Positions 44,699 through 54,856 of a stretch of DNA of 64,000 bases are shown piece after piece. Source of the stretch: Pedobacter sp. D749. Its GTDB lineage: Bacteria > Bacteroidota > Bacteroidia > Sphingobacteriales > Sphingobacteriaceae. Positions within the stretch are counted from its first letter, which is position 1. The number at the start of each line of letters is the position of its first letter. The stretch is taken from positions 2,170,001-2,234,000 of the forward strand of contig NZ_CP079218.1 in the NCBI RefSeq assembly GCF_019317285.1. The letters run 5' to 3'. The translations under genes and the position numbers were made by a program. Under the pieces are notes generated by a model. The model was given only the letters and a program-made list of their open reading frames with translations, was not told where the DNA came from and did not search any database.

Positions 44699-47341
44699 TT
44701 AACTACCAAATTTACGTACCCTATAAATGAGTGATAACATGAAATACCTGCCCAATCGGTTAACTTGTCTGTCAACAATTACGTTATCGAACACATCTCT
44801 TGATATGCCTGAATTCTGATCAAAAAGATCGAATCCTTCTACCCGGATGGCGGCCATATCATTTTTCATAAACTTATATTCCATCGATAAACGAAGCAAT
44901 GTTGGATTCCGCACCGCACCATTGTCAAAACCTGAGTTAATCTGTTTGGTGAAATCGTAGCCCACGGTAAGATCCTTAAAGAAATAATTGCGGCCTTCTA
45001 TGCCACATTCAAAACGATTGGATTGGCGGTCGGTAAAAGTATCATTCGAGTACTTGGTCAGGTTTTGAGAATAAGCGGTTTCTATTTCAAAATTGACAAT
45101 ATCTTTTAAATCTACCCGAAACTCCAGTTCCTGTCGCCACGATAAGTTTTGCGCTTCAATCCGCGCATCATCCGTAAAAGTAATGTTGTTGTTCAACTGA
45201 CCAGAACCAGAATAACCAATGGTAAACTTTCGCTCGGCTGAAAGTGGTTTGCTGATATCGTAATCGCCCTGCAGCGTGTAATATCCGTCTGTGTTAATGT
45301 AGCTGGTAAGCTGATTTACGGTACCCGGTACACGCTGTTTAGTCGTTACAATCCTGTCGTTGGTACGCTCATACTTAAAATTTGCCTGGATCACTTTCCC
45401 TGCGTTCCAATCGGCTTGTTTATAATGTGCATTAACACTTTGTATAAATTCTGGCTTCAGGTTCGGGTTTCCTGTAACTACATTCTGCAGGTTCGAATTG
45501 TCTGATATCGGCTGCAACTGCAAAAATCCGGGTTGGTTGTTTCTTCCCCAATAATTCACATCAAACGATTGCTGGTTAGAAAACTTATACGAAAACCGGC
45601 CAGAGGGGATGACGTTAAAAGTACGGCTAACGGTTTCAATATTGGTGCTTAAATTTTGTCCCTGAAGTAGGGTAGGCTGTACGTTAAGGCCCAGGGTGTA
45701 GTTTAGCTTTTCGCCGATATACCGGTAATTCAGTCCCACTTTATTAGTGATAAACTGATAATCGTAAATATTGCTCAGGTTAGGGTTGAGTAGCTGTTTG
45801 CCATTAGCAACATCGTAAGCATCTCTCGAATTATTGGTCGATGATCGGTTCCAGTTGTAGTTTACCTCTAAAAAAGTTTTTTTCCAAAGCGGCTCCATGT
45901 ATGATACACCAGCATTTAATCCGAAATTTCGGTTATCCTGGTTGTTCAACTGGTTCTGTAAAACAGAATCTGCCGCATTGTTGTGTGTATTGATGTACTG
46001 ATTAAACACATCCTTATAGTTTTCTCCGTTTGAATAGTTAAAGCTTCCCCATGAAGTAATGTTGCGGCCCTTTTTCTCAAATTTGTGGTTAAAAAAGAAA
46101 TTGGTACGCGCATTGATATTTTTAGAAGTATTAAAGTTTGTACTCTGCCTGTTGGTCGCTAGCGTATCCAGGGTAATATCCGAGCCTCCCGCACTATTTC
46201 CGCTATTGTTGCTGTAAGAGAAATTTGGCGAAATTTTCAGGTAGTTCATCGTATCAATTTTGTATTCGAGATTGCCTCCAAACCAGTGGTTGTTATTATT
46301 GCTTCTGCTATTACTATTCGCATTTTCGAGCTGGTTTATGGGATTTTGACCTGCATCCTGTAAAACACTCTGTGTATAGGTAGAACTAACGGTATTGTTC
46401 TTATTATTGTTAAAATTATAAGCCGCATCAGCAGAAAGTTTGGTGCTGAACTCGTTTTTATAATTAATCCCCAGGGCATTTCTGGTATTGATGCCGTCAC
46501 CACCGCCACCACGCATATTGGCATTGGCTGACGTTCCGTCAAAAGAAATTTGTCTTTCTCCCTTCATGCTGTTTCCCCTAATGCTGGTATTGTAACGGTC
46601 TGAATTGCCAACTCCGGCTGATGCACGTGCAAAATATCCCTTCTTTTTATCTTCTTCAATGGTCAGGTTCAGTACCTTTTCCGGTTCTCCTGTTTTAATA
46701 CCTGTAAGTTTGGCCTGATCGCCATAATCATCAATGAACTGCAGGTTTTTGATGATATCGGCAGGCAGGTTCTTAATCGCTGTGGCTACATCGGTTCCAA
46801 AAAAATCTTTTCCATTAACGCGAATTTTGGTTACAGGTGCTCCCTGGCTGGTTACATTACCATCTTTATCTACCTTGATGCCGGGCAGTTTTTTCAGCAC
46901 TTCATCTATCGCATCACCATCTCTTACCGGAAAAGCTTTCGCGTTAAAACTCACCGTATCTTCGGTTACTTTTACCGGTGGGACCCCTGAGATTACCACA
47001 CCATCAAGCGTGTTCGAAGAAGGCTTAAGTTTAATGTCGGTAATATTCAGAAGCGCGCCTTTTTCGATAAGGTATTGTTTAATAAAAGTATCGTAGCCGA
47101 TAAAGGCAGCTGATAAAGTAAATTGTCTGGACTTGATTTTACTCAAAATAAATGTCCCATCAGGATTGGCCGAAGTGCCAATGCTATCGTTACCTGATTT
47201 AATCCGTACCACCGCACCAGGCAACGGCAAACCAACTGTATCCAGAACAATTCCCTTTACAGTATAATTTTGTGCGTAACTGTTTGAGAAAATACCTGCA
47301 AAGAACAGGAGTAACAAAAACGTTTTAGTAAAAGCCCTCAT
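44699..47341 (-). CDS. TonB-dependent receptor / OMP beta-barrel family 3 protein
   Basis: The 880-residue protein has a signal peptide (about 1-23) and a CarboxypepD_reg-like domain (about 26-110, VKGIVLDTVGLPLPGAVVRIK). A plug domain follows (about 125-215, with GDAIDEVLKKLPGIKV), then a 22-strand-type barrel from about 220 ending in YRVRKFGS. The lack of a SusD partner, together with an Asn-rich region at about 275-350, fits the OMP_b-brl_3 group rather than SusC. It would reside in the outer membrane; the ligand is unknown. It is divergent from the GH2 gene with a 278-bp gap. Confidence 0.9.
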   Translation of the reverse strand: MRAFTKTFLLLLFFAGIFSNSYAQNYTVKGIVLDTVGLPLPGAVVRIKSGNDSIGTSANPDGTFILSKIKSRQFTLSAAFIGYDTFIKQYLIEKGALLNITDIKLKPSSNTLDGVVISGVPPVKVTEDTVSFNAKAFPVRDGDAIDEVLKKLPGIKVDKDGNVTSQGAPVTKIRVNGKDFFGTDVATAIKNLPADIIKNLQFIDDYGDQAKLTGIKTGEPEKVLNLTIEEDKKKGYFARASAGVGNSDRYNTSIRGNSMKGERQISFDGTSANANMRGGGGDGINTRNALGINYKNEFSTKLSADAAYNFNNNKNNTVSSTYTQSVLQDAGQNPINQLENANSNSRSNNNNHWFGGNLEYKIDTMNYLKISPNFSYSNNSGNSAGGSDITLDTLATNRQSTNFNTSKNINARTNFFFNHKFEKKGRNITSWGSFNYSNGENYKDVFNQYINTHNNAADSVLQNQLNNQDNRNFGLNAGVSYMEPLWKKTFLEVNYNWNRSSTNNSRDAYDVANGKQLLNPNLSNIYDYQFITNKVGLNYRYIGEKLNYTLGLNVQPTLLQGQNLSTNIETVSRTFNVIPSGRFSYKFSNQQSFDVNYWGRNNQPGFLQLQPISDNSNLQNVVTGNPNLKPEFIQSVNAHYKQADWNAGKVIQANFKYERTNDRIVTTKQRVPGTVNQLTSYINTDGYYTLQGDYDISKPLSAERKFTIGYSGSGQLNNNITFTDDARIEAQNLSWRQELEFRVDLKDIVNFEIETAYSQNLTKYSNDTFTDRQSNRFECGIEGRNYFFKDLTVGYDFTKQINSGFDNGAVRNPTLLRLSMEYKFMKNDMAAIRVEGFDLFDQNSGISRDVFDNVIVDRQVNRLGRYFMLSLIYRVRKFGS

Positions 47342-47619
47342 TGAATGTATTTGTGTGTGGCATAAAAATACGGCACAGGACGATAACCCTGTTCAGCGTA
47401 ATCAACATGTTACTGATTTTGGTTGTTTCAGCTTTCTTTCCCCGGGCTCAGCCCAAACGCAGATTTAGGTTCTTGCGCGATGATATTTAAGGTGGAATTT
47501 TACAGCTGTTAAGGTTACTTAAGTTTAGGCAAATGTAAAATGCTGGTTATCTTATCGCATCTAAATGCAAATTCTATTATCTTGTGAATCAGCTTACTAA
47601 TACTAATGCCAGATAGATC

Positions 47620-50373
47620 ATGATCAAAAAACTAATACCATTATTGTTGCTGTTGGTTTCTTCTGCCAGCTTTTCGCAGGAAACGACCAAAACCTTTCTT
47701 TCAGGAAGAGATAAAGACCATACCGTCCAATGGGACTTTTATTGTACCGCTGGTCGTAAAAGCGGTATCTGGACTAAAATACCTGTACCATCGAACTGGG
47801 AATTACAGGGTTTTGGAAGTTACAACTATGGGCACGATAAGGTTAAAGCCAGCGAACAGGGCATTTACCGTTATGAATTTAAGATCGGGAAAATAACCGG
47901 GAAAAAAGTATTCCTGGTTTTTGAAGGCGCGATGACCGATACCAAAGTAAGTATTAATGGAAAAGTGGCAGGTGATGTGCACCAGGGCGGTTTTTATCGT
48001 TTTAAGTACGATATTACGACGCTGTTAAAACCTGAAACCAATAATTTACTGGAAGTTACGGTTGATAAGGTATCAGCAAATGCATCGATTAACAAAGCTG
48101 AAAGAACGAGTGATTTCTGGGTTTTTGGTGGTATTTTCAGGCCCGTTTACCTGGAAACAGTTCCAAACAAATTTATAGAAAGAGTTGCCGTTAATGCTAA
48201 GGCAGATGGGAGCTTTCAGCTTGATGTTTACGGGCAGAATTTAACTGCCGAAGATATGCTTGAAGCTCAGGTAAAAAAAACAAATGGCGAAAATGTAGGC
48301 AAAGCATTTGCTATAAAGGCGAATGGCTCGAACGATGTACAAACCTTGAAGGCTACTTTCTCCAATCCTTTACTGTGGAGCAGCGAATTCCCTAACTTAT
48401 ATCAAGTGGTGGTACGGATCAAAAATAAACAGAAGATTGTGCATCAGATAAAACAAAAATTCGGTTTTCGTAGCCTTGAACTCCGTAAGGGCGACGGCTT
48501 TTACGTTAACGGCTCGAAAATGATTTTAAAAGGTGTTAATCGCCACAGCTTTTGGCCCGAAAGCGGACGCACACTCAGTCGCGAGGTGCATTTAATGGAT
48601 GTGAAGTTGATGAAAGAAATGAACATGAACGCTGTCCGCATGTCGCATTATCCGCCGGATGCAGAATTTTTGGATATTTGCGACTCCTTAGGTCTATATG
48701 TAATTAATGAATTAACGGGCTGGCAGGCAAAATACGATAACACTGTTGGGCACAGGCTGGTAAAAGAACTTGTCATCAGGGATGTTAACCATCCGTCTAT
48801 TATTTTCTGGGCCAATGGCAACGAGGGTGGTTTTAACACCGACCTGGACAATGATTACGCCCTTTATGATCCGCAGAAACGTACGGTAATACATCCCTGG
48901 GAGAAATTTAACGGAACCGATACCAAACACTACCCCGATTATAATTATATGGTAAATGCAGCGACTTCCGGACAGGAAGTTTTCTTTCCTACTGAATTTA
49001 TGCATGCATTATATGATGGTGGTGCCGGTGCCGCTTTAGACGATTTCTGGAACCAAATGCTTATGCATCCGCATGGTGCCGGTGGTTTTATCTGGGCACT
49101 GGTGGATGAAAACGTAATCAGGACAGATAAAAATGGCATTTACGATGGTGATGGTAACCATGCTCCTGATGGAATTGTTGGTCCACATCGCGAAAAAGAA
49201 GGCAGTTTTTATGCCATAAAAGAGATCTGGTCTCCGGTTTTTATCGATCTGCCTAAAATTGATGGTAATTTTAAAGGTAAAATCGCTGTGGAGAACCGCT
49301 TCAATTTTACCGATCTGAATAAATGCACGTTTAAATGGAAATTGGTGAGTTTTCCATCGGCTAGTGCAAAAGGAACAAAAGCGATTATAAACGCCAGCGG
49401 CACAACGGTTACCAAACTTAAGCCTGGCCTAAAAGGTACACTTGATCTGGCTTTGCCAAAATCGTGGACAAAAAGTGATGCCTTATATTTAACTGCATAC
49501 GGGGCTGACCAGAAAGAAATATTTACCTGGAGCTGGCCTATCAAAACACCCCGTTTAATGGTATCGCGGTTGGATGCGACTGGCTCTGGTGCAGCAGTAA
49601 AAGCCGAAGAAACGGATCAGTTACTCCTGATTAAACAGGATGGCATTAGCTATTATTTTGATAAAACAACGGGGTATCTGGAAAAAGTGGTTAAAGGCAT
49701 TACAGTTATTTCTCTATCCAAAGGCCCGGTATTGGCTGGTGTAAATACTGAATTGATAACATTTAATCATAAAGCAGAAGGAGCAAAGTATATCGTAGAA
49801 TCTGACTACCAGGGAGCTGGCAATTTGCATGCAAAGTGGACATTTGAAACCGGAAAGCTGGCTAAACTCGAATACCAATTTAAGCAACAGGGCGATGCTG
49901 ATTTTATGGGCATTACGTTTAATTACCCTGAAGATAAAATTACAGGGATGAAATACCTTGGCCGCGGACCTTACCGGGTTTGGAAAAACAGGTTAAAAGG
50001 ACAACAGTTTGGGGTTTGGCATAAGGATTACAATAATTCAATCACAGGCGAAACCTGGGGCTACCCAGAGCTTAAAGGTTATCATGCTGAAGTGAACTGG
50101 GTTAAGGTAGAAAATAAGGAAGCGCCATTTACGGTTTACATACCCGATGAAGATACCTATCTGCAAATGTACAAACCTGCCCGTGAAGCTGCAGCATTAA
50201 AGAACAACAATGTAGAACCCGCCTTTCCAGAAGGGAGCATTAGCTTCTTAAAAGGCATTAGTGCCATTGGTACCAAGTTTCAGTCAGCTTTATTAATGGG
50301 ACCACAAAGCCAAAAAAACAAAACTGACGGTAAAACTTTTAAAGGAACTTTATTATTTGATTTTGAAAAATAA
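47620..50373 (+). CDS. Secreted glycoside hydrolase family 2 (beta-galactosidase-like)
   Basis: The 917-residue enzyme has a signal peptide (about 1-19). It has a GH2 jelly-roll domain (about 30-185), an Ig-like domain and a TIM barrel with acid/base E402 in WANGNEGG and nucleophile E459 in PTEFMHALYDGG. A long C-terminal region follows (about 550-917) with a beta-galactosidase small-chain-like segment (PEDKITGMKYLGRGPYR). GH2 enzymes cleave beta-galactosides, beta-glucuronides or beta-mannosides; the specificity is not clear. It is probably periplasmic. Its start follows a 278-bp divergent region; a dehydrogenase gene follows 63 bp downstream. Confidence 0.9.
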   Translation: MIKKLIPLLLLLVSSASFSQETTKTFLSGRDKDHTVQWDFYCTAGRKSGIWTKIPVPSNWELQGFGSYNYGHDKVKASEQGIYRYEFKIGKITGKKVFLVFEGAMTDTKVSINGKVAGDVHQGGFYRFKYDITTLLKPETNNLLEVTVDKVSANASINKAERTSDFWVFGGIFRPVYLETVPNKFIERVAVNAKADGSFQLDVYGQNLTAEDMLEAQVKKTNGENVGKAFAIKANGSNDVQTLKATFSNPLLWSSEFPNLYQVVVRIKNKQKIVHQIKQKFGFRSLELRKGDGFYVNGSKMILKGVNRHSFWPESGRTLSREVHLMDVKLMKEMNMNAVRMSHYPPDAEFLDICDSLGLYVINELTGWQAKYDNTVGHRLVKELVIRDVNHPSIIFWANGNEGGFNTDLDNDYALYDPQKRTVIHPWEKFNGTDTKHYPDYNYMVNAATSGQEVFFPTEFMHALYDGGAGAALDDFWNQMLMHPHGAGGFIWALVDENVIRTDKNGIYDGDGNHAPDGIVGPHREKEGSFYAIKEIWSPVFIDLPKIDGNFKGKIAVENRFNFTDLNKCTFKWKLVSFPSASAKGTKAIINASGTTVTKLKPGLKGTLDLALPKSWTKSDALYLTAYGADQKEIFTWSWPIKTPRLMVSRLDATGSGAAVKAEETDQLLLIKQDGISYYFDKTTGYLEKVVKGITVISLSKGPVLAGVNTELITFNHKAEGAKYIVESDYQGAGNLHAKWTFETGKLAKLEYQFKQQGDADFMGITFNYPEDKITGMKYLGRGPYRVWKNRLKGQQFGVWHKDYNNSITGETWGYPELKGYHAEVNWVKVENKEAPFTVYIPDEDTYLQMYKPAREAAALKNNNVEPAFPEGSISFLKGISAIGTKFQSALLMGPQSQKNKTDGKTFKGTLLFDFEK

Positions 50374-50436
50374 GTGTTTTGACTCCTAAGTTAAAACAGC
50401 ACAGCAAAAAACTATTTAATCCGTATTTTTAACGAT

Positions 50437-51441
50437 ATGAAGATTGTGTTTTTTTCTGCGAAGCCTTACGACCGTGAATTTTTTGAAAGCTGTAATAAAC
50501 AGTATAATTTTGAATTAGAATTTTGGGAAACCCACCTGGGTCCTCACATTGCCGACGCGATAAAATTAGGTACGGATGCTGTTTGTGTATTTGTGAATGA
50601 TAAACTAACGGCTGATGTTATAGCCATATTGGCACAAAAAGGGGTGAAAATTATTGCTTTGCGTTGTGCAGGCTTTAACAATGTGGATCTGAATGCGGCC
50701 AAACAATATGGGATCCGGGTTTGCCGCGTTCCGGCTTATTCGCCACAGGCCGTTGCAGAACATGCAGCAGCCATGTTGCTTACCTTAAACCGTAAAACCC
50801 ATAAGGCTTATAACCGTGTACGTGAACAGAATTTTTCGCTCTCAGGTTTAATGGGTTTCAATCTTTTTGGCAAAACAGTTGGCGTAATCGGCACAGGGAA
50901 AATTGGTGCCGCTTTCTGTAAAATTATGCTTGGTTTTGGCTGTACTGTACTGGCTTCTGATCCTTTTGTGAATAAATCATTACAAAGTGGGGGAGTAATA
51001 TATTTGCCTTTTCACGAAGTGATAAAAGAAGCCGATATTATTTCGCTGCATTGTCCCCTTACACCTGAAAACCATTATCTGATTGGATCAAATAGCTTAT
51101 CAGCGATGAAAAAAGGTGTTACGCTAATCAATACAAGCAGAGGCGGATTGATTAATACACGTGAAGTGATTGATGCACTAAAAACAGGGCAACTTGCAGC
51201 GCTGGGAATTGATGTATATGAGCAGGAAGAACAACTCTTTTTTAAAGACCTTTCCGGGAGTATTATTGGAGATGATGATATTCAGCGACTAATCAGCTTT
51301 CCGAATGTTTTGCTTACCGGGCATCAGGCATTTTTTACCGAAGAGGCCTTAACAGAAATTGCAGAGTCTACACTAAAAACGGTAAAAATATTGTTAGATG
51401 ATCATGCTGAGGAGATCGTCTCAGAAGCAATACTGGTATAA
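50437..51441 (+). CDS. ldhA: D-lactate dehydrogenase (2-hydroxyacid dehydrogenase family)
   Basis: The 334-residue protein has the D-2-hydroxyacid dehydrogenase layout. There is an N-terminal catalytic segment, AEHAAAMLLTLNRK, the NAD-binding VGVIGTGKIG, the Arg in NTSRGGLIN, the Glu in IDVYEQEEQL and the His in LTGHQAFFTEEAL. The ending and the QEEQLFF motif match the fermentative LdhA subgroup, which reduces pyruvate to D-lactate with NADH. It is cytoplasmic. It starts 63 bp after the GH2 gene and may be co-transcribed with it. Confidence 0.9.
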   Translation: MKIVFFSAKPYDREFFESCNKQYNFELEFWETHLGPHIADAIKLGTDAVCVFVNDKLTADVIAILAQKGVKIIALRCAGFNNVDLNAAKQYGIRVCRVPAYSPQAVAEHAAAMLLTLNRKTHKAYNRVREQNFSLSGLMGFNLFGKTVGVIGTGKIGAAFCKIMLGFGCTVLASDPFVNKSLQSGGVIYLPFHEVIKEADIISLHCPLTPENHYLIGSNSLSAMKKGVTLINTSRGGLINTREVIDALKTGQLAALGIDVYEQEEQLFFKDLSGSIIGDDDIQRLISFPNVLLTGHQAFFTEEALTEIAESTLKTVKILLDDHAEEIVSEAILV

Positions 51442-51515
51442 CAAGATAGATGGTTACATGGAGTTTTTTGAGAGGCTGGTCTGTCCAAAATCTCCATGCA
51501 CCCATTATATGCTAT

Positions 51516-52316
51516 TTAGTAGTAAGAAGTATTGAGGTTGCTGTTCTGCTTTTCTGCGGCCTCGATAGGTGCATAATTAGAAAGAATAAGTGCTTCTCCC
51601 TTTTTAACACATACATCATGTTCAAAATGAACGGATGGACTTCCATCCGCTGTTCTGATGGTCCAGCCGTCTTCATCCAGAAACACATCTTTTTTACCCA
51701 TATTGATCATCGGTTCTATGGCCAATACCAGATTTTCTCTTAAGAGTAAACCATTACCTTTTCTTCCATAATTTGGAACCTGTGGGTCTTCGTGCATCTC
51801 TTTACCTAAACCGTGGCCTACCAGGTCTCTTACTACGCCGTAACCATGTTTTTCGTTATGGTTTTGGATGGCTGCACCAATATCGCCGATGCGTTTGCCC
51901 ACAACGGCTTCTTTAATTCCGAGAAAAAGCGATTCTTTAGTTGTTTTTACCAGGTTTAATACCGCTGCTGATACTTCGCCGATGATAAAGGTATAAGCAT
52001 GATCGCCGTGAAAACCGTTTTTTATGGTACCTACATCTACCGAGATAATATCACCATCTTTCAGTTCATCTTTAGTTGGGAAACCATGTACAACCACATC
52101 GTTTACCGAAGTGATAATATGAAAAGGAAAGCCATTATAGTTATAAAAGGAGGGTACTGCGCCATTATCCAGTATAAATTCATTGGCTATTTTGTCAATT
52201 TCTAGGGTGGTAATGCCTGGCTTTAATATTTTAGCTACTTCTGCAAGGGTATTGCTCACCAGCAGGGCACTGATTTGCATCAGTTCTACTTCTTCATTGG
52301 TTTTATATAAAATCAT
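51516..52316 (-). CDS. map: Methionine aminopeptidase, type I
   Basis: The 266-residue protein shows the pita-bread fold signatures. The metal ligands are two Asp in SVDVGTIKNGFHGDHAYTF, His in VGHGLGKEMHE, Glu in AIEPMINMG and Glu in VHFEHDVCV. It removes the N-terminal Met from nascent proteins (established). Length is normal for type Ia. It is convergent with ldhA (75 bp). Some Bacteroidota carry more than one map gene; whether another exists outside this window is not known. Confidence 0.95.
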   Translation of the reverse strand: MILYKTNEEVELMQISALLVSNTLAEVAKILKPGITTLEIDKIANEFILDNGAVPSFYNYNGFPFHIITSVNDVVVHGFPTKDELKDGDIISVDVGTIKNGFHGDHAYTFIIGEVSAAVLNLVKTTKESLFLGIKEAVVGKRIGDIGAAIQNHNEKHGYGVVRDLVGHGLGKEMHEDPQVPNYGRKGNGLLLRENLVLAIEPMINMGKKDVFLDEDGWTIRTADGSPSVHFEHDVCVKKGEALILSNYAPIEAAEKQNSNLNTSYY

Positions 52317-52380
52317 TGCTGCAAATTTAGTAAAAGAAGCGGAAATGAAAAAGACGAAGAGTTGAATGTTCTGCGCTAAA

Positions 52381-52992
52381 TTAAGAGCACAACCGGTATT
52401 CAGGTGTTACAACTTTATTTCTGATTCTGCTCATGGTTTCTATACGCACCCCCAGGTAACTGGCCAGATAACACTGCGGTATCCTATTGATATCCAAACC
52501 GCTTTCCTGTAATTTGCGGTACCTGCCGGTAGCTTTGGGTATCCGGGCAAGGATAGCCCTTTCTGATGCAGCATAATACTGAAGTGCCAATAGCTTTCTG
52601 TCGATGAGGTTGGACTCCGGATATTTCGTATACATTAAATCGATTAAAGTATAGGGAATGCAGATGAGTTTACAATCTTCCAGGGCCTGGAGATATTCTA
52701 TAGAATAACCGGGCTGCTGATCGGGATGGCGTATAGCACCTATTAACTCATTTTCGAAGCTAAACCAGGTGCTGATCTCTTTTTTACCATCGCGCACAAA
52801 GCCACGCACAAGACCATCGACCAAAAAATACAGAGAAGAATTACTATCTATTGGAGAGAGAATGTGTTTGTTTTTTTTGATACGCATGAGTTTGCAAGAC
52901 CTTTCATATTCGGCTTTAAAAGTATCAGATAAAGGATAGAATTGCTCAAGATAATCGAAAAGCGGGCGTAAAAATGATGCTGTATATGGCAT
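52381..52992 (-). CDS. Crp/Fnr-family transcriptional regulator
   Basis: The 203-residue protein has a cyclic-nucleotide-binding-type beta barrel (about 28-118, with SSLYFLVDGLVRGFVRDGKKE and an STWFSFENELIGA turn). A dimerisation helix follows and a C-terminal helix-turn-helix (about 165-195, RIPQCYLASYLGVRIETMSRIR). It lacks the Cys cluster of FNR. It is the kind of Crp-like protein common in Bacteroidota, whose effector is usually unknown. It precedes an inverted-repeat region that separates it from an AraC gene upstream on the same strand. Confidence 0.88.
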   Translation of the reverse strand: MPYTASFLRPLFDYLEQFYPLSDTFKAEYERSCKLMRIKKNKHILSPIDSNSSLYFLVDGLVRGFVRDGKKEISTWFSFENELIGAIRHPDQQPGYSIEYLQALEDCKLICIPYTLIDLMYTKYPESNLIDRKLLALQYYAASERAILARIPKATGRYRKLQESGLDINRIPQCYLASYLGVRIETMSRIRNKVVTPEYRLCS

Positions 52993-53042
52993 GGTTAAGA
53001 CTTATTTTGATTTAAAAAAAGATTTAAGCATACTCATTTGAA

Positions 53043-53178
53043 AAAGCCGTAATGCCTGTCATAATCTGAAACCAAAGGTATCTTGTATTTTAGCGTGCAC
53101 TAAAAAATAGGACAGTTATAGCCTCTAACGATACGATCGTTAGACTAAAAAAAGGCGTTATGACAGGTTAATGGCTTA
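53043..53178. repeat. Inverted repeat pair with a central perfect palindrome
   Basis: CCTGTCATAA at 53055-53064 and TTATGACAGG at 53158-53167 are perfect inverted copies. The similarity extends outwards (AAGCC on both sides) to about 22 bp. Between them lies a 9-bp perfect palindrome, TCTAACGAT / ATCGTTAGA (53124-53144, 3-base loop). The right arm reaches into the last codons of the AraC gene. It could be a terminator-like structure, a small miniature element or an operator. Confidence 0.6.
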
Positions 53179-54391
53179 GTTCCTGTGCGAAATAGGCAGT
53201 TGGCATTAATCCTGTTTCTTTTTTAAATGCATTATAAAAAGTAGCCACGCTTTTAAAGCCAGATTCAGATGCAATTGCTTCGATGGTGATTTTATCTGAT
53301 TTTAAGGGATACTGTTTTAAGAAATGATTAACCCGGTAACTGTTTATCCAATCTCTGAAATTTTTTCCAATATGTTTGTTTATGACGAAAGAGCAATGGT
53401 GAATCGGGATGTTGAGTTTTGCGGCCAGATCAATAATCTGGAAATCGTGAAGCAGATAAAGCTGTTCCTCCTCCATTATTTCTTTCATGGCAAGGGCATA
53501 GTCAGAAAGTTGTGCATCTATGAGATTATTTTTTTTTACTGTTGTTCGGTTAGGTTTTGGAGCTTCTGCTATCAGGGGAATTAAAATTGCATCAGTTTCT
53601 GTTTTCAGTACTGTGGGTTTTTTAGTCCAGTCTACCGCTACCAGTAGATAGCCATAAAAAATATACGGCCTGTGAAGCGCATATACTAAAATAACTAACA
53701 GGGCTAAACAATTGACCACAACAAACGAAGCGTTAACATATGGGATATGTAAGTTTCTTAAAATGATAGGTGCCAGGGTAAATAACTGGAAGAAGGTAGC
53801 AATCCTAAGAAAAAAGATGATCCACGTCCTGCTTTCGGCTTCGAGCAGCTGTTTTGGTTTGTTTTTTAGACGCAGTACAACAATCCACGTGGCGCATAAA
53901 TAAGCCATTACCAATACTGGCCTGAATAAGTAATGGAAATATGGCGGAAAAAGACCACTTCTTTCTTTCAGTGAGAAGTAACCGTTTTCGGCCAGTTGGC
54001 TACCTATCAACTCCCAATTGAGTGCAGTAGAAAAATGCCAGGGGATAACATGGATAATGGCCAGTAATGCAGGCAAAAAATGGAGCCATTCTATTTTTTG
54101 TAAATTTTTACGATCCTGTAGAAACCCTGTGATGTAGAGATAAAAGCAGGCTGGGGCAGCATAATAGAATGGAGTAAAAGTTTGATGAAAAAAGGCTAAG
54201 GTATTGGGCTGGCCTGATTTAAAAAATAATGAAGTTAATATTTGACCAAATCGGGCAAAAAATATAACCGAAAGGAAAATGTTTAACAGTTTATTCCCCT
54301 TTTTTGAAAAAAAAAGATGCATGGAGAATAAAAGCAAGAATAAACAACTGGTACTAATGAGAAGGTTTAAAGACTGCATATTTCCAGCCAA
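53168..54391 (-). CDS. Membrane-bound AraC-family regulator
   Basis: The 407-residue protein has about seven membrane helices in the first 245 residues and a loop at about 250-300. An AraC HTH domain (about 300-407) follows, with HCSFVINKHIGKNFRDWINS and the second helix pair IEAIASESGFKSVATFYNAFKKETG. This 7TM-AraC layout is common in Bacteroidota and lets a regulator sense from the inner membrane. Target and ligand are unknown. It lies upstream of the Crp-like gene on the same strand and is divergent from the histone-like gene. Confidence 0.9.
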   Translation of the reverse strand: MAGNMQSLNLLISTSCLFLLLFSMHLFFSKKGNKLLNIFLSVIFFARFGQILTSLFFKSGQPNTLAFFHQTFTPFYYAAPACFYLYITGFLQDRKNLQKIEWLHFLPALLAIIHVIPWHFSTALNWELIGSQLAENGYFSLKERSGLFPPYFHYLFRPVLVMAYLCATWIVVLRLKNKPKQLLEAESRTWIIFFLRIATFFQLFTLAPIILRNLHIPYVNASFVVVNCLALLVILVYALHRPYIFYGYLLVAVDWTKKPTVLKTETDAILIPLIAEAPKPNRTTVKKNNLIDAQLSDYALAMKEIMEEEQLYLLHDFQIIDLAAKLNIPIHHCSFVINKHIGKNFRDWINSYRVNHFLKQYPLKSDKITIEAIASESGFKSVATFYNAFKKETGLMPTAYFAQELSH

Positions 54392-54558
54392 GATAGAACA
54401 TAATTGCTGAATTAAATTTCCTAACTGTAAAATTTTTTATGTTAAATGGGCCATCCGTAAAGGTCTAAAAATGAGGACGTATATGTTAAAAATAAGGCAT
54501 GAGTAACTGCCTTTGTCTAGATATTTCATGCTGTTTACAATAATGATTTGCCATAAAC

Positions 54559-54589
54559 GTTTGTTTAATTTATAAAAAGCAATAGTTTT
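54559..54589 (+). promoter_or_regulatory. Bacteroidota-type promoter of the histone-like gene
   Basis: TTTG at 54559-54562 and TAGTTTTG at 54582-54589 are 19 bases apart, an exact match to the TTTG-N19-TAnnTTTG consensus. The expected transcript start is near 54596, giving a leader of about 70 bases before the ATG at 54665. This is the best promoter in the window. Confidence 0.75.
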
Positions 54590-54664
54590 GCGGCTCGTTT
54601 ATTGTTAGCGGAAAGTAATATTGTTTAATTAATGGATGTTTACCATCCCTATAAAAGAAAAATT

Positions 54665-54844
54665 ATGGACAAATTTAAAAAAGTGCAAGATCTAATCTCT
54701 TCTGTAGAAGCAGACGTAACTAAATTTTATGATGGCGGTAATGCTGCAGCAGGTACACGTGTACGTAAAGCAATGCAAGACCTAAAAGTTTTAGCCCAAG
54801 AAATTAGAGCTGAAGTAACTGATAAAAAAAATAGCGCTAAATAA
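54665..54844 (+). CDS. Small histone H1-like (Hc1-type) protein
   Basis: From the ATG at 54665 the protein has 59 residues, MDKFKKVQDLI onwards, with two charged helices joined by a Gly/Ala-rich stretch (DGGNAAAGTRVRKAM) and a Lys-rich end. It resembles the small histone H1-like proteins of Bacteroidota (Hc1 family), which bind DNA non-specifically. An in-frame ATG at 54632 would add 11 residues but is not supported by the spacing. It has its own strong promoter and an 18-bp stem terminator, so it is probably abundant. Confidence 0.8.
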   Translation: MDKFKKVQDLISSVEADVTKFYDGGNAAAGTRVRKAMQDLKVLAQEIRAEVTDKKNSAK

Positions 54845-54856
54845 TTTATTTCGCTT

